Made by a program: the position numbers and the translations under genes. Below are positions 5,736 to 13,393 of a DNA stretch of 46,666 bases, piece by piece. The notes below the pieces were generated by a model. It was not told the DNA's origin. It saw nothing but the letters and a program-made list of their open reading frames with translations, and ran no database searches. The DNA lies in the IMG/VR virus record IMGVR_UViG_3300028399_000003, positions 1 through 46,666 of that record. One strand, written 5' to 3'. Every line of letters starts with the position of its first letter. The stretch's first letter is position 1. This DNA is from a virus.

Positions 5736-6374
5736 ATGATTGACATTCATGATGGGCCGGCAGCCCTGAAGGAGATGGATGAAGAGGCCAAGGAGTTCTT
5801 TACGTCTCTTGTGCTGGGCATAGACACGAAGAAGGATACTGTGCTTAGCACGTTGGGGAAGCTGGGCAGGGGGCTTGAGACCGGGGCTGAGAGGTTTGGA
5901 TGGGGGCGTGAGGGAGTGACGCCGAATCCTGTGGTTGCGTTCATGATGGGGCTGGTTTCCTCGTTGTGCTGGGATTTGTCTCAGGTGCTCAAGGAGGTAG
6001 GGCAGGGAGTCGAGGTGACGCTGGCTGCTGCGCGTCTGGCGGGGATGAAGGAGGTTGGTGAAGAGAGAAGGAAGGGGGCGGTTGAAGCTATCAAGGCTGG
6101 TGTGGAGGAGCTGGATAAGGGGGATGCGATAGACATTATCGTGAACGCGGTTTATGTGCATAGGGATGTGGAGTTGTTGCTTGCTACTGCTGAGAAGAAG
6201 CAGGAGCTAGTGGGGCCGGGGATTGAGTATTACAGGATGGTTGCCCCGATGTTGGGGATTTATGAGTCGCTGCGGGCGTTGGAGGACAAGCTGACGATAC
6301 TTGTGGGAGATCCCTTGGTGAAGGAGTACAAGGGGGATATTTTGGATGCGCTGGATGTTTTGGGAGGAGTTTGA
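5736..6374 (+). CDS. Helical protein, tandem paralog A
   Basis: 212 residues from the ATG at 5736, whose ribosome site comes from a copy of the 15-bp repeat. Almost entirely helical and soluble. It aligns by eye with the next gene: RFGWG, then a VVAFMMGLVSSL helix, and near the end EYYRMVAPMLGIYESLR followed by EYKGDILDALDVLGG. The two are therefore a duplicated pair of a family I do not recognise. Being enclosed between the MoxR ATPase and the VWA protein suggests adaptor or substrate roles. Confidence 0.7.
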   Translation: MIDIHDGPAALKEMDEEAKEFFTSLVLGIDTKKDTVLSTLGKLGRGLETGAERFGWGREGVTPNPVVAFMMGLVSSLCWDLSQVLKEVGQGVEVTLAAARLAGMKEVGEERRKGAVEAIKAGVEELDKGDAIDIIVNAVYVHRDVELLLATAEKKQELVGPGIEYYRMVAPMLGIYESLRALEDKLTILVGDPLVKEYKGDILDALDVLGGV

Positions 6375-6377
6375 GAG

Positions 6378-7058
6378 ATGGTGGCTGAGAGTGGGAAGTG
6401 GTTGAAGGAGGAGCATCCTGGGTTGGACCCCGCCCAGATTAAGAAGTTGAGCCCTGAGGTTACTCAGTTTTTGATGGAGGAGACTGAGGGGTTGAAGGTT
6501 GAGAAGAAGTCCAAGGTGGAGCTTGCGGAGGGGATTCGCAAGATGATTTTGGAGGGGCGGCACAGGTTTGGATGGGGGCACAAGAGTGAGGCGCCTGTGG
6601 CTGTGGCAGAGTTTTTTATGGGTGCGGTGATGGCTTTGGCCGCGGATTTGGAGGAGGAGCTGACCAAGGCCGGGGCGGTTAGCGAGGCCATGAGCGCAGC
6701 TGTTGTGCTGCTGCATGGGGCGAAGGATGAGAGGGATGTGAGATTGGGGGTCTCTACCTGTAGGGAGACCATTGAGAGTCTGGAGAAGAGGGGGGTTTTC
6801 AGGGCTTTGAAGGATTTTATGCTGTGTCATGTGCATGTTGAGGCGATTATGGCCAATGCGTGTGATGCGGATGGGGCGAGGGTGAGGCCTGGGGTGTCGT
6901 TGAATTATTACCGGAGGGTTGTCCCGATTTTGGGGGTGAACAATTCGGTGAGGGGTTTGGCGGAGGATTTGGAGAATTTGTTGGGGTCTTCCAACAAGAA
7001 GGTGAGGAGGTATCGGAAGGAGATTGATGGGATTCTGGACCTGCTGGACTGGGTTTAG
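6378..7058 (+). CDS. Helical protein, tandem paralog B
   Basis: 226 residues, starting 4 bases after paralog A stops. Shared features: RFGWG, a VAEFFMGAVMALAADL helix, and NYYRRVVPILGVNNSVRGL followed by RRYRKEIDGILDLLDWV. The N-terminal 50 residues and the middle (a Cys/His-containing MLCHVHVEAIMANACDAD) differ from paralog A, so the copies have specialised. No catalytic motif is evident. Confidence 0.7.
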   Translation: MVAESGKWLKEEHPGLDPAQIKKLSPEVTQFLMEETEGLKVEKKSKVELAEGIRKMILEGRHRFGWGHKSEAPVAVAEFFMGAVMALAADLEEELTKAGAVSEAMSAAVVLLHGAKDERDVRLGVSTCRETIESLEKRGVFRALKDFMLCHVHVEAIMANACDADGARVRPGVSLNYYRRVVPILGVNNSVRGLAEDLENLLGSSNKKVRRYRKEIDGILDLLDWV

Positions 7059-7122
7059 CGGATCTGGGGTGCCCCAAGCCGGGCGGGGCTTGAGTGCCTG
7101 GCGTATCGTGGAGGAGAAGAAG

Positions 7123-7353
7123 ATGGTTGAGTTGGGTGTGATTCTGAAGGGTCTGACCATGGCGGCGGCGTTCATCGGTGCCCCGTACTACTTCGGGACT
7201 CAGCACGGGGTGGAGCCCCTGCCGTGTGCGCAGGAGCCGATTCGGGTGGTTCGGTGGACCGGCCCCGATGCCCCGAGCTACCAGTTCGAGGTGGCGGGGT
7301 GCGAGTTTTCCGCCAATGCGGACAAGTACACCGTGGTTGAGGTGAAGCGGTAA
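7123..7353 (+). CDS. Small membrane-anchored or secreted protein
   Basis: 76 residues from the ATG at 7123 (GGAGGAGAAGAAG just upstream, the same leader as the MoxR gene). A hydrophobic stretch (about 5-22, VILKGLTMAAAFIGAPYYF) follows the start, then a beta-rich part with two Cys (PLPCAQEPIRVVRW and FEVAGCEFSAN) that could form a disulfide outside the membrane. Unknown function; it is the first of two membrane proteins in the cassette. Confidence 0.6.
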   Translation: MVELGVILKGLTMAAAFIGAPYYFGTQHGVEPLPCAQEPIRVVRWTGPDAPSYQFEVAGCEFSANADKYTVVEVKR

Positions 7354-7450
7354 GAACCCCGCCCCAGGGAGCGGAGACCCTGATGGTTCCCCGGCTGGCC
7401 CGGTCGTTCTCCGCAAGGGCACTTTTTCACTAGAGGCGGAGGTATAAGTC
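7354..7450 (+). terminator. Structured gap, possible weak terminator
   Basis: GCGGAGA (7370-7376) pairs with TCTCCGC (7409-7415), and TTTTT follows after a further 8 bases. The long loop and the gap before the T run make this a weak candidate for attenuation between the first and second halves of the cassette. Confidence 0.25.
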
Positions 7451-8590
7451 ATGTTCATTCGGATATACAACAAAATTGTTGAGTGGTTCTGTGAGAGGGG
7501 TGCGAAGTTGGGGATTGTTGGGAGTCCCATTGATTCTCGGTACATCCTGAGGAATTTCCCCCGTCCAGTCCGTCGTATCGGGGTAGAAGCTGCTGCCTTG
7601 AGGGTGGCGGAGAATGGGACTTTCTGGTGGGCCTTGGGCCGGCCCTGGGTAGCCCTGATGATTTGGGCCTATGTGGCTGCATGTCTGGCGGAATGGGTGT
7701 TTCAGGCGAATGGGCTTATGCCTGAATATCGGTGGGCCTATTTCATCGTTATGGTTTTGATTGGGGTGGCTTTCGGGGTGGTTTATGCGGTATTCACGTT
7801 TCCGAGGGCCAAGAAAGGGGCTGTGTGGGTTGTGGATTTGGAGTATTGGCTGGGCCTGCTGGTGAATATTTCGGCGAAGGCCCGCAAGGAAGGATGGGAG
7901 AATGTGCCGGATGATTGGATTCGGAAGGCTGGGCAGATTGGGGTGAAGTTGGTTAAGGGATGGAAGCCGTCTTCGTTCCGGTGGTCGTCCCGGTGGGGTT
8001 ACGAGGTGGCGATGGCTGTCCTCAATGATATGGTCAAGGATGGGCTGGTGAAGTGCAAGGAGGAGGGTAAGATTCGGGAGGGGATTCTGATTGTGTTGTG
8101 GTATATGTGGGCGTTCTCCCGGGATGGCGTAAAGGCCAAGGATAACAATATTTTGGAGTTGGTTTTTCTCATGGAGAATTTCCCGGAGGAGGCAAAGCGG
8201 GTATTTAGTAAGACCGGGGAGAATGTGTTGTTGGCTCTTGGCGGGCGTGATGTAACTATTAATCCGGGAAAGACTCGGATTGAGGATTATCCCGGGGGCG
8301 GGGTGATTAACATGCTGATTCGGCTGTGTCAGGAAAGGAATCCAGAGGTTGATGTGAGCAAGTGCGGGAATCTGGCCTGGGGATATTCGTATATTTCCGG
8401 GACGCTGGTGCTCAAGGAGTTGGAGAGGAAGGGACTGGCTAAGGTGAGCCTGAGGGGACAGGGGTTTGAGTATTTCAAGCAACAGGTTACTGAGGAGGTG
8501 GAGCCTATTGTGAATCCGCTGACTTCGGTGTTTGGCCCCGGAGGGGTGCTTGCTTGGGCGTTGAGAGCTGGTAATAACGAGGGGAAGTGA
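7451..8590 (+). CDS. Two-pass membrane protein of the MoxR/VWA cassette
   Basis: 379 residues. A short amphipathic N terminus, two adjacent membrane segments (about 58-85 and 97-119), then a 260-residue soluble helical domain containing ILIVLWYMWAFSRDG and a C-terminal winged-helix-like stretch. ATG at 7451 with GGAGG 8 bases upstream. It ends 1 base before the VWA gene, so the two are translationally coupled. It could tether the ATPase/VWA complex to the inner membrane. I recognise no family. Confidence 0.7.
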   Translation: MFIRIYNKIVEWFCERGAKLGIVGSPIDSRYILRNFPRPVRRIGVEAAALRVAENGTFWWALGRPWVALMIWAYVAACLAEWVFQANGLMPEYRWAYFIVMVLIGVAFGVVYAVFTFPRAKKGAVWVVDLEYWLGLLVNISAKARKEGWENVPDDWIRKAGQIGVKLVKGWKPSSFRWSSRWGYEVAMAVLNDMVKDGLVKCKEEGKIREGILIVLWYMWAFSRDGVKAKDNNILELVFLMENFPEEAKRVFSKTGENVLLALGGRDVTINPGKTRIEDYPGGGVINMLIRLCQERNPEVDVSKCGNLAWGYSYISGTLVLKELERKGLAKVSLRGQGFEYFKQQVTEEVEPIVNPLTSVFGPGGVLAWALRAGNNEGK

Positions 8591-8591
8591 A

Positions 8592-10196
8592 ATGTATCCT
8601 GAGCTGATTGATGAGAAGGAGCGGGAGTGGGAGCTGAAGCGTGGGACGGCCATGCTGGATACCCGGACTATGGCAATTGTTTCCCATGAGAGGGGACGGG
8701 GATGGGATTTTTACCATGAGATGGCGCATCTGAAGTGGAGCCCCATGGAGGGGCCGGTGCTCCCGGAGGAGTTCAAGGGGGACAAGGTGGCGCAGTTGTT
8801 CCTCATGGGCGTGGAGGATATGCGGGTGAACAGCCTGCTGGCGCGGGTGGCCCGAGTCAGGCCGACGCCCACCCCTGCCGAGCTTGACTTGGGGATTAAG
8901 GGGTTGCAGGTGGCTCAGAAGGCCACCAAGACTTATTACAGGGAAGTGAAGCGTGGTGATATGCCGTTGACTGGGGCGGTGCTGGTGGCGATGGGGCTGT
9001 CGGGCTGGGATGCGCCGGTGTCCCGGGAGGTTCCGCATTATCTGCCGCCGGAGTTGGGGAGGTTGGTCAAGGAAGCGGCTCAGCGGCTGTGGGCTGACGG
9101 TGCACCGTTGGATTACCAGCGGACTCTTGAGGTGACTCGGTGGCTGTACGAGGAATTTTGGGATTCCGTGGTCCCTGAGGGCGAGAAGATTAAGAGGAAG
9201 GGGGGAAAGTGCCCTGAGGGTGTGGAGACCCCTATGGAGCTTGACAGGGGGAGTGAGAAGAAGCTGGAGGTTAAGATTGTCAAGGGGCTTGGGAAGAAGG
9301 CGGCTGACCGGCTGAAGATGTTGGAGTCCGAGGGAGCCTTTGCGGAGGCTGCCGATGAGGAATACTCGGGGGGTCTGGGAAAGGTTCCTCCCGGGTTGAA
9401 GCAGGCGGCTGAGGAGGGAAATGACGGGCCGCTTTGGAATCCGCAGACCGGCGTGAATCTGGTGGTTGAGGCCACGAGTCTTCGGGAGCTGCTGAAGAGG
9501 ATGCGGGAGTACGGGCATGATTGGGGGGATGCGGAAGTGCCCTTGCTCAAGTTCCCGATGCAGGATAATCCGAGGCTGGCGGAGGTGCGGGACAGGAGGT
9601 ACACGGAGTCCGGGGTGCATCCGTTGGGGATGCACCGAATTGGGATTGACCGTAAGGTTTTCCTGACCAAGAAGAAGAGGCCGCAGGCCAAGGATGTCGG
9701 GAGTATTGCCATTGACGTATCGGGCTCCATGCACTGGTCCATTGATATGTTCAAGAGGGTGATGGAGATGATGCCCCGCGCTAATGTGATTGCCTACAAC
9801 AGCGCCGGTGGTAAGAGCAGGTTTATTCTGTTGGCGAAGGATGGAAAGATCCTCACGGAGGAGAGTATCACGAAGGCTTGGGGGAAGTTTGGTGGGGGAA
9901 ATGGATGCGACATTCAGGCCCTTTGGTGGCTGGCGAGTAACCCTGAGCCCCGGATTTGGGTCTCCGATGGCGGTATTTGTTCCGATACAGATAACGGGGC
10001 GGAGGTGGATACGCCGATGGGGGCGGGAGCTGCAATGCAGCTTTGCATTGCGAATAACATCGTTCAGGTGAAGGATGGGAGTGAGCTGTTGACGTTGTTG
10101 CGGAATGGGACTTTGCCCAACTTCGATGTCGAGATTTATTCTGGGGGGAATTGGTTGGTTCGCAGGGAGGCGTGGGCGATTAGGTGGGACAAGTAA
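8592..10196 (+). CDS. HExxH metallopeptidase-like plus VWA domain protein
   Basis: 534 residues. The N-terminal domain has HEMAH at 42-46 followed some 30 residues later by GVEDMRVN, the zincin-type arrangement seen in CobT/DUF2201-like proteins. A charged linker (about 200-300) leads to a VWA domain with the MIDAS motif DVSGSM (about 374-379), a GGGNGCD segment and WVSDGG (about 455-460). MIDAS proteins bind partners through Mg2+; MoxR/VWA pairs act as chaperone-like or metal-insertion machines. Whether the HExxH site is a working protease is unknown. Together with the ATPase at 4882 this is the core of the cassette. Confidence 0.85.
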   Translation: MYPELIDEKEREWELKRGTAMLDTRTMAIVSHERGRGWDFYHEMAHLKWSPMEGPVLPEEFKGDKVAQLFLMGVEDMRVNSLLARVARVRPTPTPAELDLGIKGLQVAQKATKTYYREVKRGDMPLTGAVLVAMGLSGWDAPVSREVPHYLPPELGRLVKEAAQRLWADGAPLDYQRTLEVTRWLYEEFWDSVVPEGEKIKRKGGKCPEGVETPMELDRGSEKKLEVKIVKGLGKKAADRLKMLESEGAFAEAADEEYSGGLGKVPPGLKQAAEEGNDGPLWNPQTGVNLVVEATSLRELLKRMREYGHDWGDAEVPLLKFPMQDNPRLAEVRDRRYTESGVHPLGMHRIGIDRKVFLTKKKRPQAKDVGSIAIDVSGSMHWSIDMFKRVMEMMPRANVIAYNSAGGKSRFILLAKDGKILTEESITKAWGKFGGGNGCDIQALWWLASNPEPRIWVSDGGICSDTDNGAEVDTPMGAGAAMQLCIANNIVQVKDGSELLTLLRNGTLPNFDVEIYSGGNWLVRREAWAIRWDK

Positions 10197-10439
10197 GTGC
10201 TTTGGTGTAGCTGTTCCGCTTATCCCGGCCCGCATAGGCTGTTGGCTGGGGGGTGCGTGGCCCGGAAGGCTTGGGCGCAGGTGGTGCAGCGGGCCGAATG
10301 GTGCCGGAAGGGATGCCGGCACTTCCACCAAAGGTTTAACAGGGATGGGGAGAAGGTGGAGGAAGTGCGGTACTGTTCGGCCCCTTCGCCCAGGAGTTGC
10401 CCGGGATTCAGGTCTGTATTAACTGAGGAGGAGATGTGA
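10197..10439 (+). CDS. Cys/His-rich small protein
   Basis: 80 residues, GTG start directly abutting the VWA stop codon, so probably translated by coupling; the upstream AGGTGGG is a weak site. Seven Cys and four or so basic/His clusters (WCSCS, GGC, WCRKGCRHFH, YCS, SCPG) suggest two zinc sites. Stop overlaps the next start. Unknown function. Confidence 0.5.
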   Translation: MLWCSCSAYPGPHRLLAGGCVARKAWAQVVQRAEWCRKGCRHFHQRFNRDGEKVEEVRYCSAPSPRSCPGFRSVLTEEEM

Positions 10440-10717
10440 GCCGGGACAGAAGTTATTGGGAGAAGATGGCGGCTGATGTTCTCCATCGACTCTATATGTG
10501 TGAGTCAGAGGGGGAGAAGTTGCTGCTGTTGATGAGTATGCTTTGGCAACAGTGGGATGAGGGTGCCCGGACCGTCGTGGCGCAGGGGTTGGGCGAGCCG
10601 TGCCCGCGCCATGCCGGGGTCAGCGCATGGATTGTCCCAGGCCTGGAGACTTCGGTTAAGGGGTGTTTGGGATGTTTGATTGAGGCGGTCCGGGCGGAGG
10701 AGAAGAAACGGGCATGA
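10436..10717 (+). CDS. Hypothetical protein, 93 residues
   Basis: GTG start with GAGGAGGAG upstream and a 4-base overlap with both neighbours. An N-terminal helical half (YWEKMAADVLHRLYMCESEGEKLLLLMSML) is followed by CPRHAG and GCLGCL, possibly one metal site. No family recognised. Confidence 0.6.
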   Translation: MSRDRSYWEKMAADVLHRLYMCESEGEKLLLLMSMLWQQWDEGARTVVAQGLGEPCPRHAGVSAWIVPGLETSVKGCLGCLIEAVRAEEKKRA

Positions 10718-10959
10718 AACCGATACGGAAAAAGAGCCTTCCCCGGGAGGTCTGGGAGTTACTGGAGGAGTTGGAGCGGGAGGAAGGAATTAGGGCGGTT
10801 GGGATTAAGCCTCGGACTCAAGGCGGGCATATCAAGGTGGTTCTGGAGGATGAAGCGGGGAAGCGCAGGATTCTAGTGGTTCAAAGTAGCAAGATGCGGC
10901 CAAGGGCTGCTGCCAACGTGAAGGCTGTGGCCAAGAGATTGTTTCGGGAGGAGGGGTGA
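10714..10959 (+). CDS. HicA-like/dsRBD-fold small protein
   Basis: 81 residues. A helix, then GGHIKVVLEDEAGKRRILVV, then SSKMRPRAAANVKAVAKRLF. This resembles small phage proteins with the order G-x-H-strand, G-R-R-strand, S-x-x-x-x-R-A-x-x-N-helix that share the double-stranded-RNA-binding fold of HicA. HicA toxins carry a catalytic His in the GxH segment, kept here, but no HicB antitoxin is adjacent, so a toxin role is not supported. Confidence 0.5.
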   Translation: MKPIRKKSLPREVWELLEELEREEGIRAVGIKPRTQGGHIKVVLEDEAGKRRILVVQSSKMRPRAAANVKAVAKRLFREEG

Positions 10960-10960
10960 A

Positions 10961-11218
10961 ATGTTTGATTATTCGAGATTGCCTGACAGGGTTAGGAATA
11001 CGCCCCTCGATGTTGGGCTGGCAGAAATGTGGTATCTGTGGACTGATGAGGATTGGAAGATTCTTAGAGGGCTAAGAATCAGTAAGATAAGGCATTGGAG
11101 CATGCGGTTTGAAATACTTGCTTCGGAAGCGAACGACGCAAGGATAATGCAGGCGTTGGTGCATTGTCGGGCTAAGGGTCCGCTGGCTAAACTTGTCGAG
11201 TTGGAATTGAGGGGGTAA
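10961..11218 (+). CDS. Hypothetical protein, 85 residues
   Basis: Starts one base after the previous stop, with GGGAGGAGGGG just upstream. Rich in aromatic residues (MWYLWTDEDWKIL) and predicted helical. Lower GC than its neighbours. Function unknown. Confidence 0.55.
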   Translation: MFDYSRLPDRVRNTPLDVGLAEMWYLWTDEDWKILRGLRISKIRHWSMRFEILASEANDARIMQALVHCRAKGPLAKLVELELRG

Positions 11219-11237
11219 GGGTCTGGAGATTGCTGTT

Positions 11238-11453
11238 ATGGCATACGTTGCGACCGAGTATTGCGTGTTATGCGAGGCCAAAACTCAGCATGTCGATGGG
11301 AAATGCGCGCAGTGCGCTGAGCGGGAGGAGGCCATTCGCAAGGAGGAGTTGAGGAGAAGGCGGGAAGCTATGACATTGGAGGAGCGCGTAGAGGCCATCG
11401 AGGAGTGGATCGACAGATTCAGGCGCGGTTATGTCCCGCCGCCCAGGTTTTGA
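11238..11453 (+). CDS. Zinc-ribbon plus helix protein
   Basis: 71 residues. CVLCEAKTQHVDGKCAQC is a four-Cys zinc ribbon at about 9-26, followed by a charged helix (EERVEAIEEWIDRFRRG). Such proteins are common in phage early regions as nucleic-acid or protein adaptors; no specific function can be assigned. Confidence 0.6.
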   Translation: MAYVATEYCVLCEAKTQHVDGKCAQCAEREEAIRKEELRRRREAMTLEERVEAIEEWIDRFRRGYVPPPRF

Positions 11454-11462
11454 GGGTTTGGG

Positions 11463-11714
11463 ATGTTTTTGGAACGTGTCGTGCATGGGGGTGAGGTAAG
11501 GCACGTTGTGCTGGTGCCGTACTACCTGTCCTGTAGGGGCGGGATTGTGTTGTTTCGAGGGAGCTTCGAGGAGTGCGTGGCGTACCGGAGAGAGTATTTG
11601 GCGCGGATGCAGGCGGATGCGAGGGCGCCGGTGCTGGTGCGGCCCGACCAACGTTGCCACCCGACGACTTACCTTGCCACCCGACGACTTGACAAGTGGG
11701 GACAAAGGGGCTAA
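11463..11714 (+). CDS. Hypothetical protein whose 3' end contains regulatory repeats
   Basis: 83 residues. A short beta-rich start (MFLERVVHGGEVRHVVLVPYYL) and a helix (FEECVAYRREYLARMQADARA). Its last 20 codons lie in the tandem repeats at 11654-11690 and the promoter at 11689-11717, so the C terminus may have been extended by insertion of a regulatory element. Function unknown. Confidence 0.5.
   Translation: MFLERVVHGGEVRHVVLVPYYLSCRGGIVLFRGSFEECVAYRREYLARMQADARAPVLVRPDQRCHPTTYLATRRLDKWGQRG
11654..11690. repeat. Tandem 17-bp repeat, 20-bp period
   Basis: TTGCCACCCGACGACTT at 11654-11670 and again at 11674-11690. The 20-base period puts both copies on about the same face of the helix, and the second overlaps the -35 of the following promoter by two bases, as expected for an operator pair. 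The word TTGCCACCCG also occurs as a pair at 2435 and 2450. Confidence 0.7.
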
Positions 11715-11717
11715 CCT
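11689..11717 (+). promoter_or_regulatory. Rightward promoter for the replication/recombination genes
   Basis: Consensus TTGACA (11689-11694), 17 bases, TAACCT (11712-11717). It precedes a 130-base structured leader and the run of genes from 11851 to 20771. Confidence 0.55.
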
Positions 11718-11751
11718 TGACTTCGCCTGTGGTGATAGCCTGTGTTAGGCA

Positions 11752-11824
11752 CGCCGGGGCGGCCCAGCACCCTGCTGGAGTGTGGAGCCTGACCCTGGGT
11801 TTGCCCCCGCCCCGGCGCTCTTTT
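11752..11824 (+). terminator. Structured leader with terminator-like end
   Basis: An 11-base perfect stem (11752-11762 with 11807-11817) encloses about 44 bases holding a second hairpin CCAGCA-CCC-TGCTGG, and is followed by CTCTTTT. It lies between the promoter at 11689 and the gene at 11851. It could be an attenuator, an antitermination target or a terminator for read-through from upstream. Confidence 0.55.
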
Positions 11825-11850
11825 AACCACATGGTATAGGAGGAATTGAA

Positions 11851-12030
11851 ATGCCTGTATCGGAAGAGTTTTTCAAGATTCAGCAGGAGCTGATTGACTT
11901 CAGGCGGGCGATTCTGGCTGGCGAGGACCCGAAACCTGAGGAACTGGCTCAGGCAATTCGGAAGTATCGGGTTGCCCGGGCTGAGCTGGCCAGGAAGAAG
12001 ACCAAGGTGGATACGAAGGACGGAGAGTAG
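11851..12030 (+). CDS. Small helical protein, 59 residues
   Basis: Starts MPVSEEFFKIQQEL, all helical, with a basic C-terminal stretch (ARAELARKKTKVD). The ribosome site AGGAGG lies 7 bases before the ATG. It opens the middle transcript behind the structured leader. Unknown function; the size and charge would fit a small DNA-associated or regulatory protein. Confidence 0.65.
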   Translation: MPVSEEFFKIQQELIDFRRAILAGEDPKPEELAQAIRKYRVARAELARKKTKVDTKDGE

Positions 12031-12031
12031 G

Positions 12032-12340
12032 ATGCCAAGGCCCAAGAAACTCGAGGCGTATCCCAAGGTATTTGCCAAGCTGTTCATCAAGGGCGCCGAC
12101 AGCGTGGTTGAGATTGAGTGTCGGGACCACCGCGAGGCGGTGAACCTCAGGTTCGAGTTGTATACCTACCGGAGGGTCATCCGGCAGGAGTGCAAGGACC
12201 TGAAGCTGCTGCTGGCCGCCGAGAACATCAGGATGGAAGTCAAGGATAATGTCCTGGTGGTAAGGCCGGCAGTGCCCAGGCTCATCGACAGGGTCGCGGT
12301 GAGCCTGAAGGATGTGGTCAGGAAGGCCCAAACAGCTTAA
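12032..12340 (+). CDS. Hypothetical basic protein, 102 residues
   Basis: From the ATG at 12032, one base after the previous stop. Basic N terminus (MPRPKKLEAYPKVFAK), a strand/helix core with VVEIECRDHREAVNLRFELYTYRRVIRQE, and a LKDVVRKAQ tail. The longer upstream frame overlaps the previous gene entirely and is rejected. No family recognised; it precedes the recombination genes. Confidence 0.6.
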   Translation: MPRPKKLEAYPKVFAKLFIKGADSVVEIECRDHREAVNLRFELYTYRRVIRQECKDLKLLLAAENIRMEVKDNVLVVRPAVPRLIDRVAVSLKDVVRKAQTA

Positions 12341-12373
12341 CCATTCAATTGATTAGTTGAGGAGGAGCCGGTC

Positions 12374-13393
12374 ATGTCAGTGATTTCAGTGTCCCACAAG
12401 GACATTCCGCCTTTCAGCCTGTTCAAGCCCAGCTTTCCCAAGGTAATTGATGCCTCCATGCGGGAGACCTGGGCGGCCTGCCCCATGCAGTTCGCCTGGA
12501 GGTACATCTTTGGGTGGATGCCGCTGGGCGTCTCGGTGGACCTCCATGCGGGGAAGGCGTTTGCCGCCGGCATGGAGGCTGCCCGGAGGGCCTTCTACCT
12601 GTTCGAGGCTTCGCAGGACGAGGCCATCGGGATTGGGGCCAAGGCCCTCATCAAGTCCTATGGGGAGTATGAGCCGCCCGAGGGGCACCCCAAGACCTGC
12701 GAGAACCTGCTGTGCGCCCTGGACTATGCCCTGTCGGAGGCCTGGCCGCTGGAGACCGATACCCTGGTACCCATGACCACCATCTTCTCGGCGGACAAGG
12801 GCCTGGAGTTTTCGTTTGCCCTGGAGACCACCGCCAAGCATCCCGAGACGAGTGATACCATCCTGTACGCGGGGAGGTTCGACATGATTGGGAACCTGGG
12901 GGGGACCCTGTGGGTAGTGGACGACAAGACTGCCCAGAGGCTGGGCCAGCCCTGGCGCCGGCAGTGGGACCTCAGGGGCCAATTCACCGGGTACGTCAAG
13001 GCGGCCCTGGACTACGGGTACAACGTGACCGGAGTGCTGGTTCGGGGTGTCAGCATCCTGAAGTACAGCCATGGGCATGAGCAGGTGATGACCTATCGGC
13101 CCCAGTGGCTGGTGGACCTGTGGTGGGACCAGCTCCAGTCCGAGATTGCCGACATGCTCTTCTACTACGATGCCTGCGTGAGCCTGTGGCATCGGGCGGA
13201 TGATGCCTACCTGACCCACGTGTTCAAGCGGGCGTTTGGCTCGGCCTGCTCTGCTTACAGTGGGTGCCCCTACAAGGACCTGTGCAGCACCCAGGAGCCC
13301 CAGAACTGGGTCAAGGGCAACTACGTCAAGGGCCACTGGGACCCCATCACCGGAACTGAAACCATTGAAGCCGAGGAAACCGCCCATGAGTGA
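12374..13393 (+). CDS. Cas4/RecB-like PD-(D/E)XK nuclease with Fe-S cysteines
   Basis: 339 residues. One Cys in an N-terminal helix (WAACPMQFAWRYI), then GRFDMIGNLGG and VVDDKT as the catalytic Asp and DxK, then QFTGYVKAALDYGY (the Gln/Tyr helix), and a C-terminal cluster ACSAYSGCPYKDLC. One early and three late cysteines are the 4Fe-4S staple of Cas4/AddB-type exonucleases, which resect DNA ends. GGAGGAG precedes the ATG by 7 bases. It overlaps the Sak4-like gene by 8 bases, so the two probably act together in recombination. Confidence 0.8.
   Translation: MSVISVSHKDIPPFSLFKPSFPKVIDASMRETWAACPMQFAWRYIFGWMPLGVSVDLHAGKAFAAGMEAARRAFYLFEASQDEAIGIGAKALIKSYGEYEPPEGHPKTCENLLCALDYALSEAWPLETDTLVPMTTIFSADKGLEFSFALETTAKHPETSDTILYAGRFDMIGNLGGTLWVVDDKTAQRLGQPWRRQWDLRGQFTGYVKAALDYGYNVTGVLVRGVSILKYSHGHEQVMTYRPQWLVDLWWDQLQSEIADMLFYYDACVSLWHRADDAYLTHVFKRAFGSACSAYSGCPYKDLCSTQEPQNWVKGNYVKGHWDPITGTETIEAEETAHE

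Noticed and set aside
10714-10959. HicA toxin of a toxin-antitoxin pair
   Set aside because: The fold-like pattern is present but no HicB-type partner is next to it, and similar proteins are common in phages without a toxin role.
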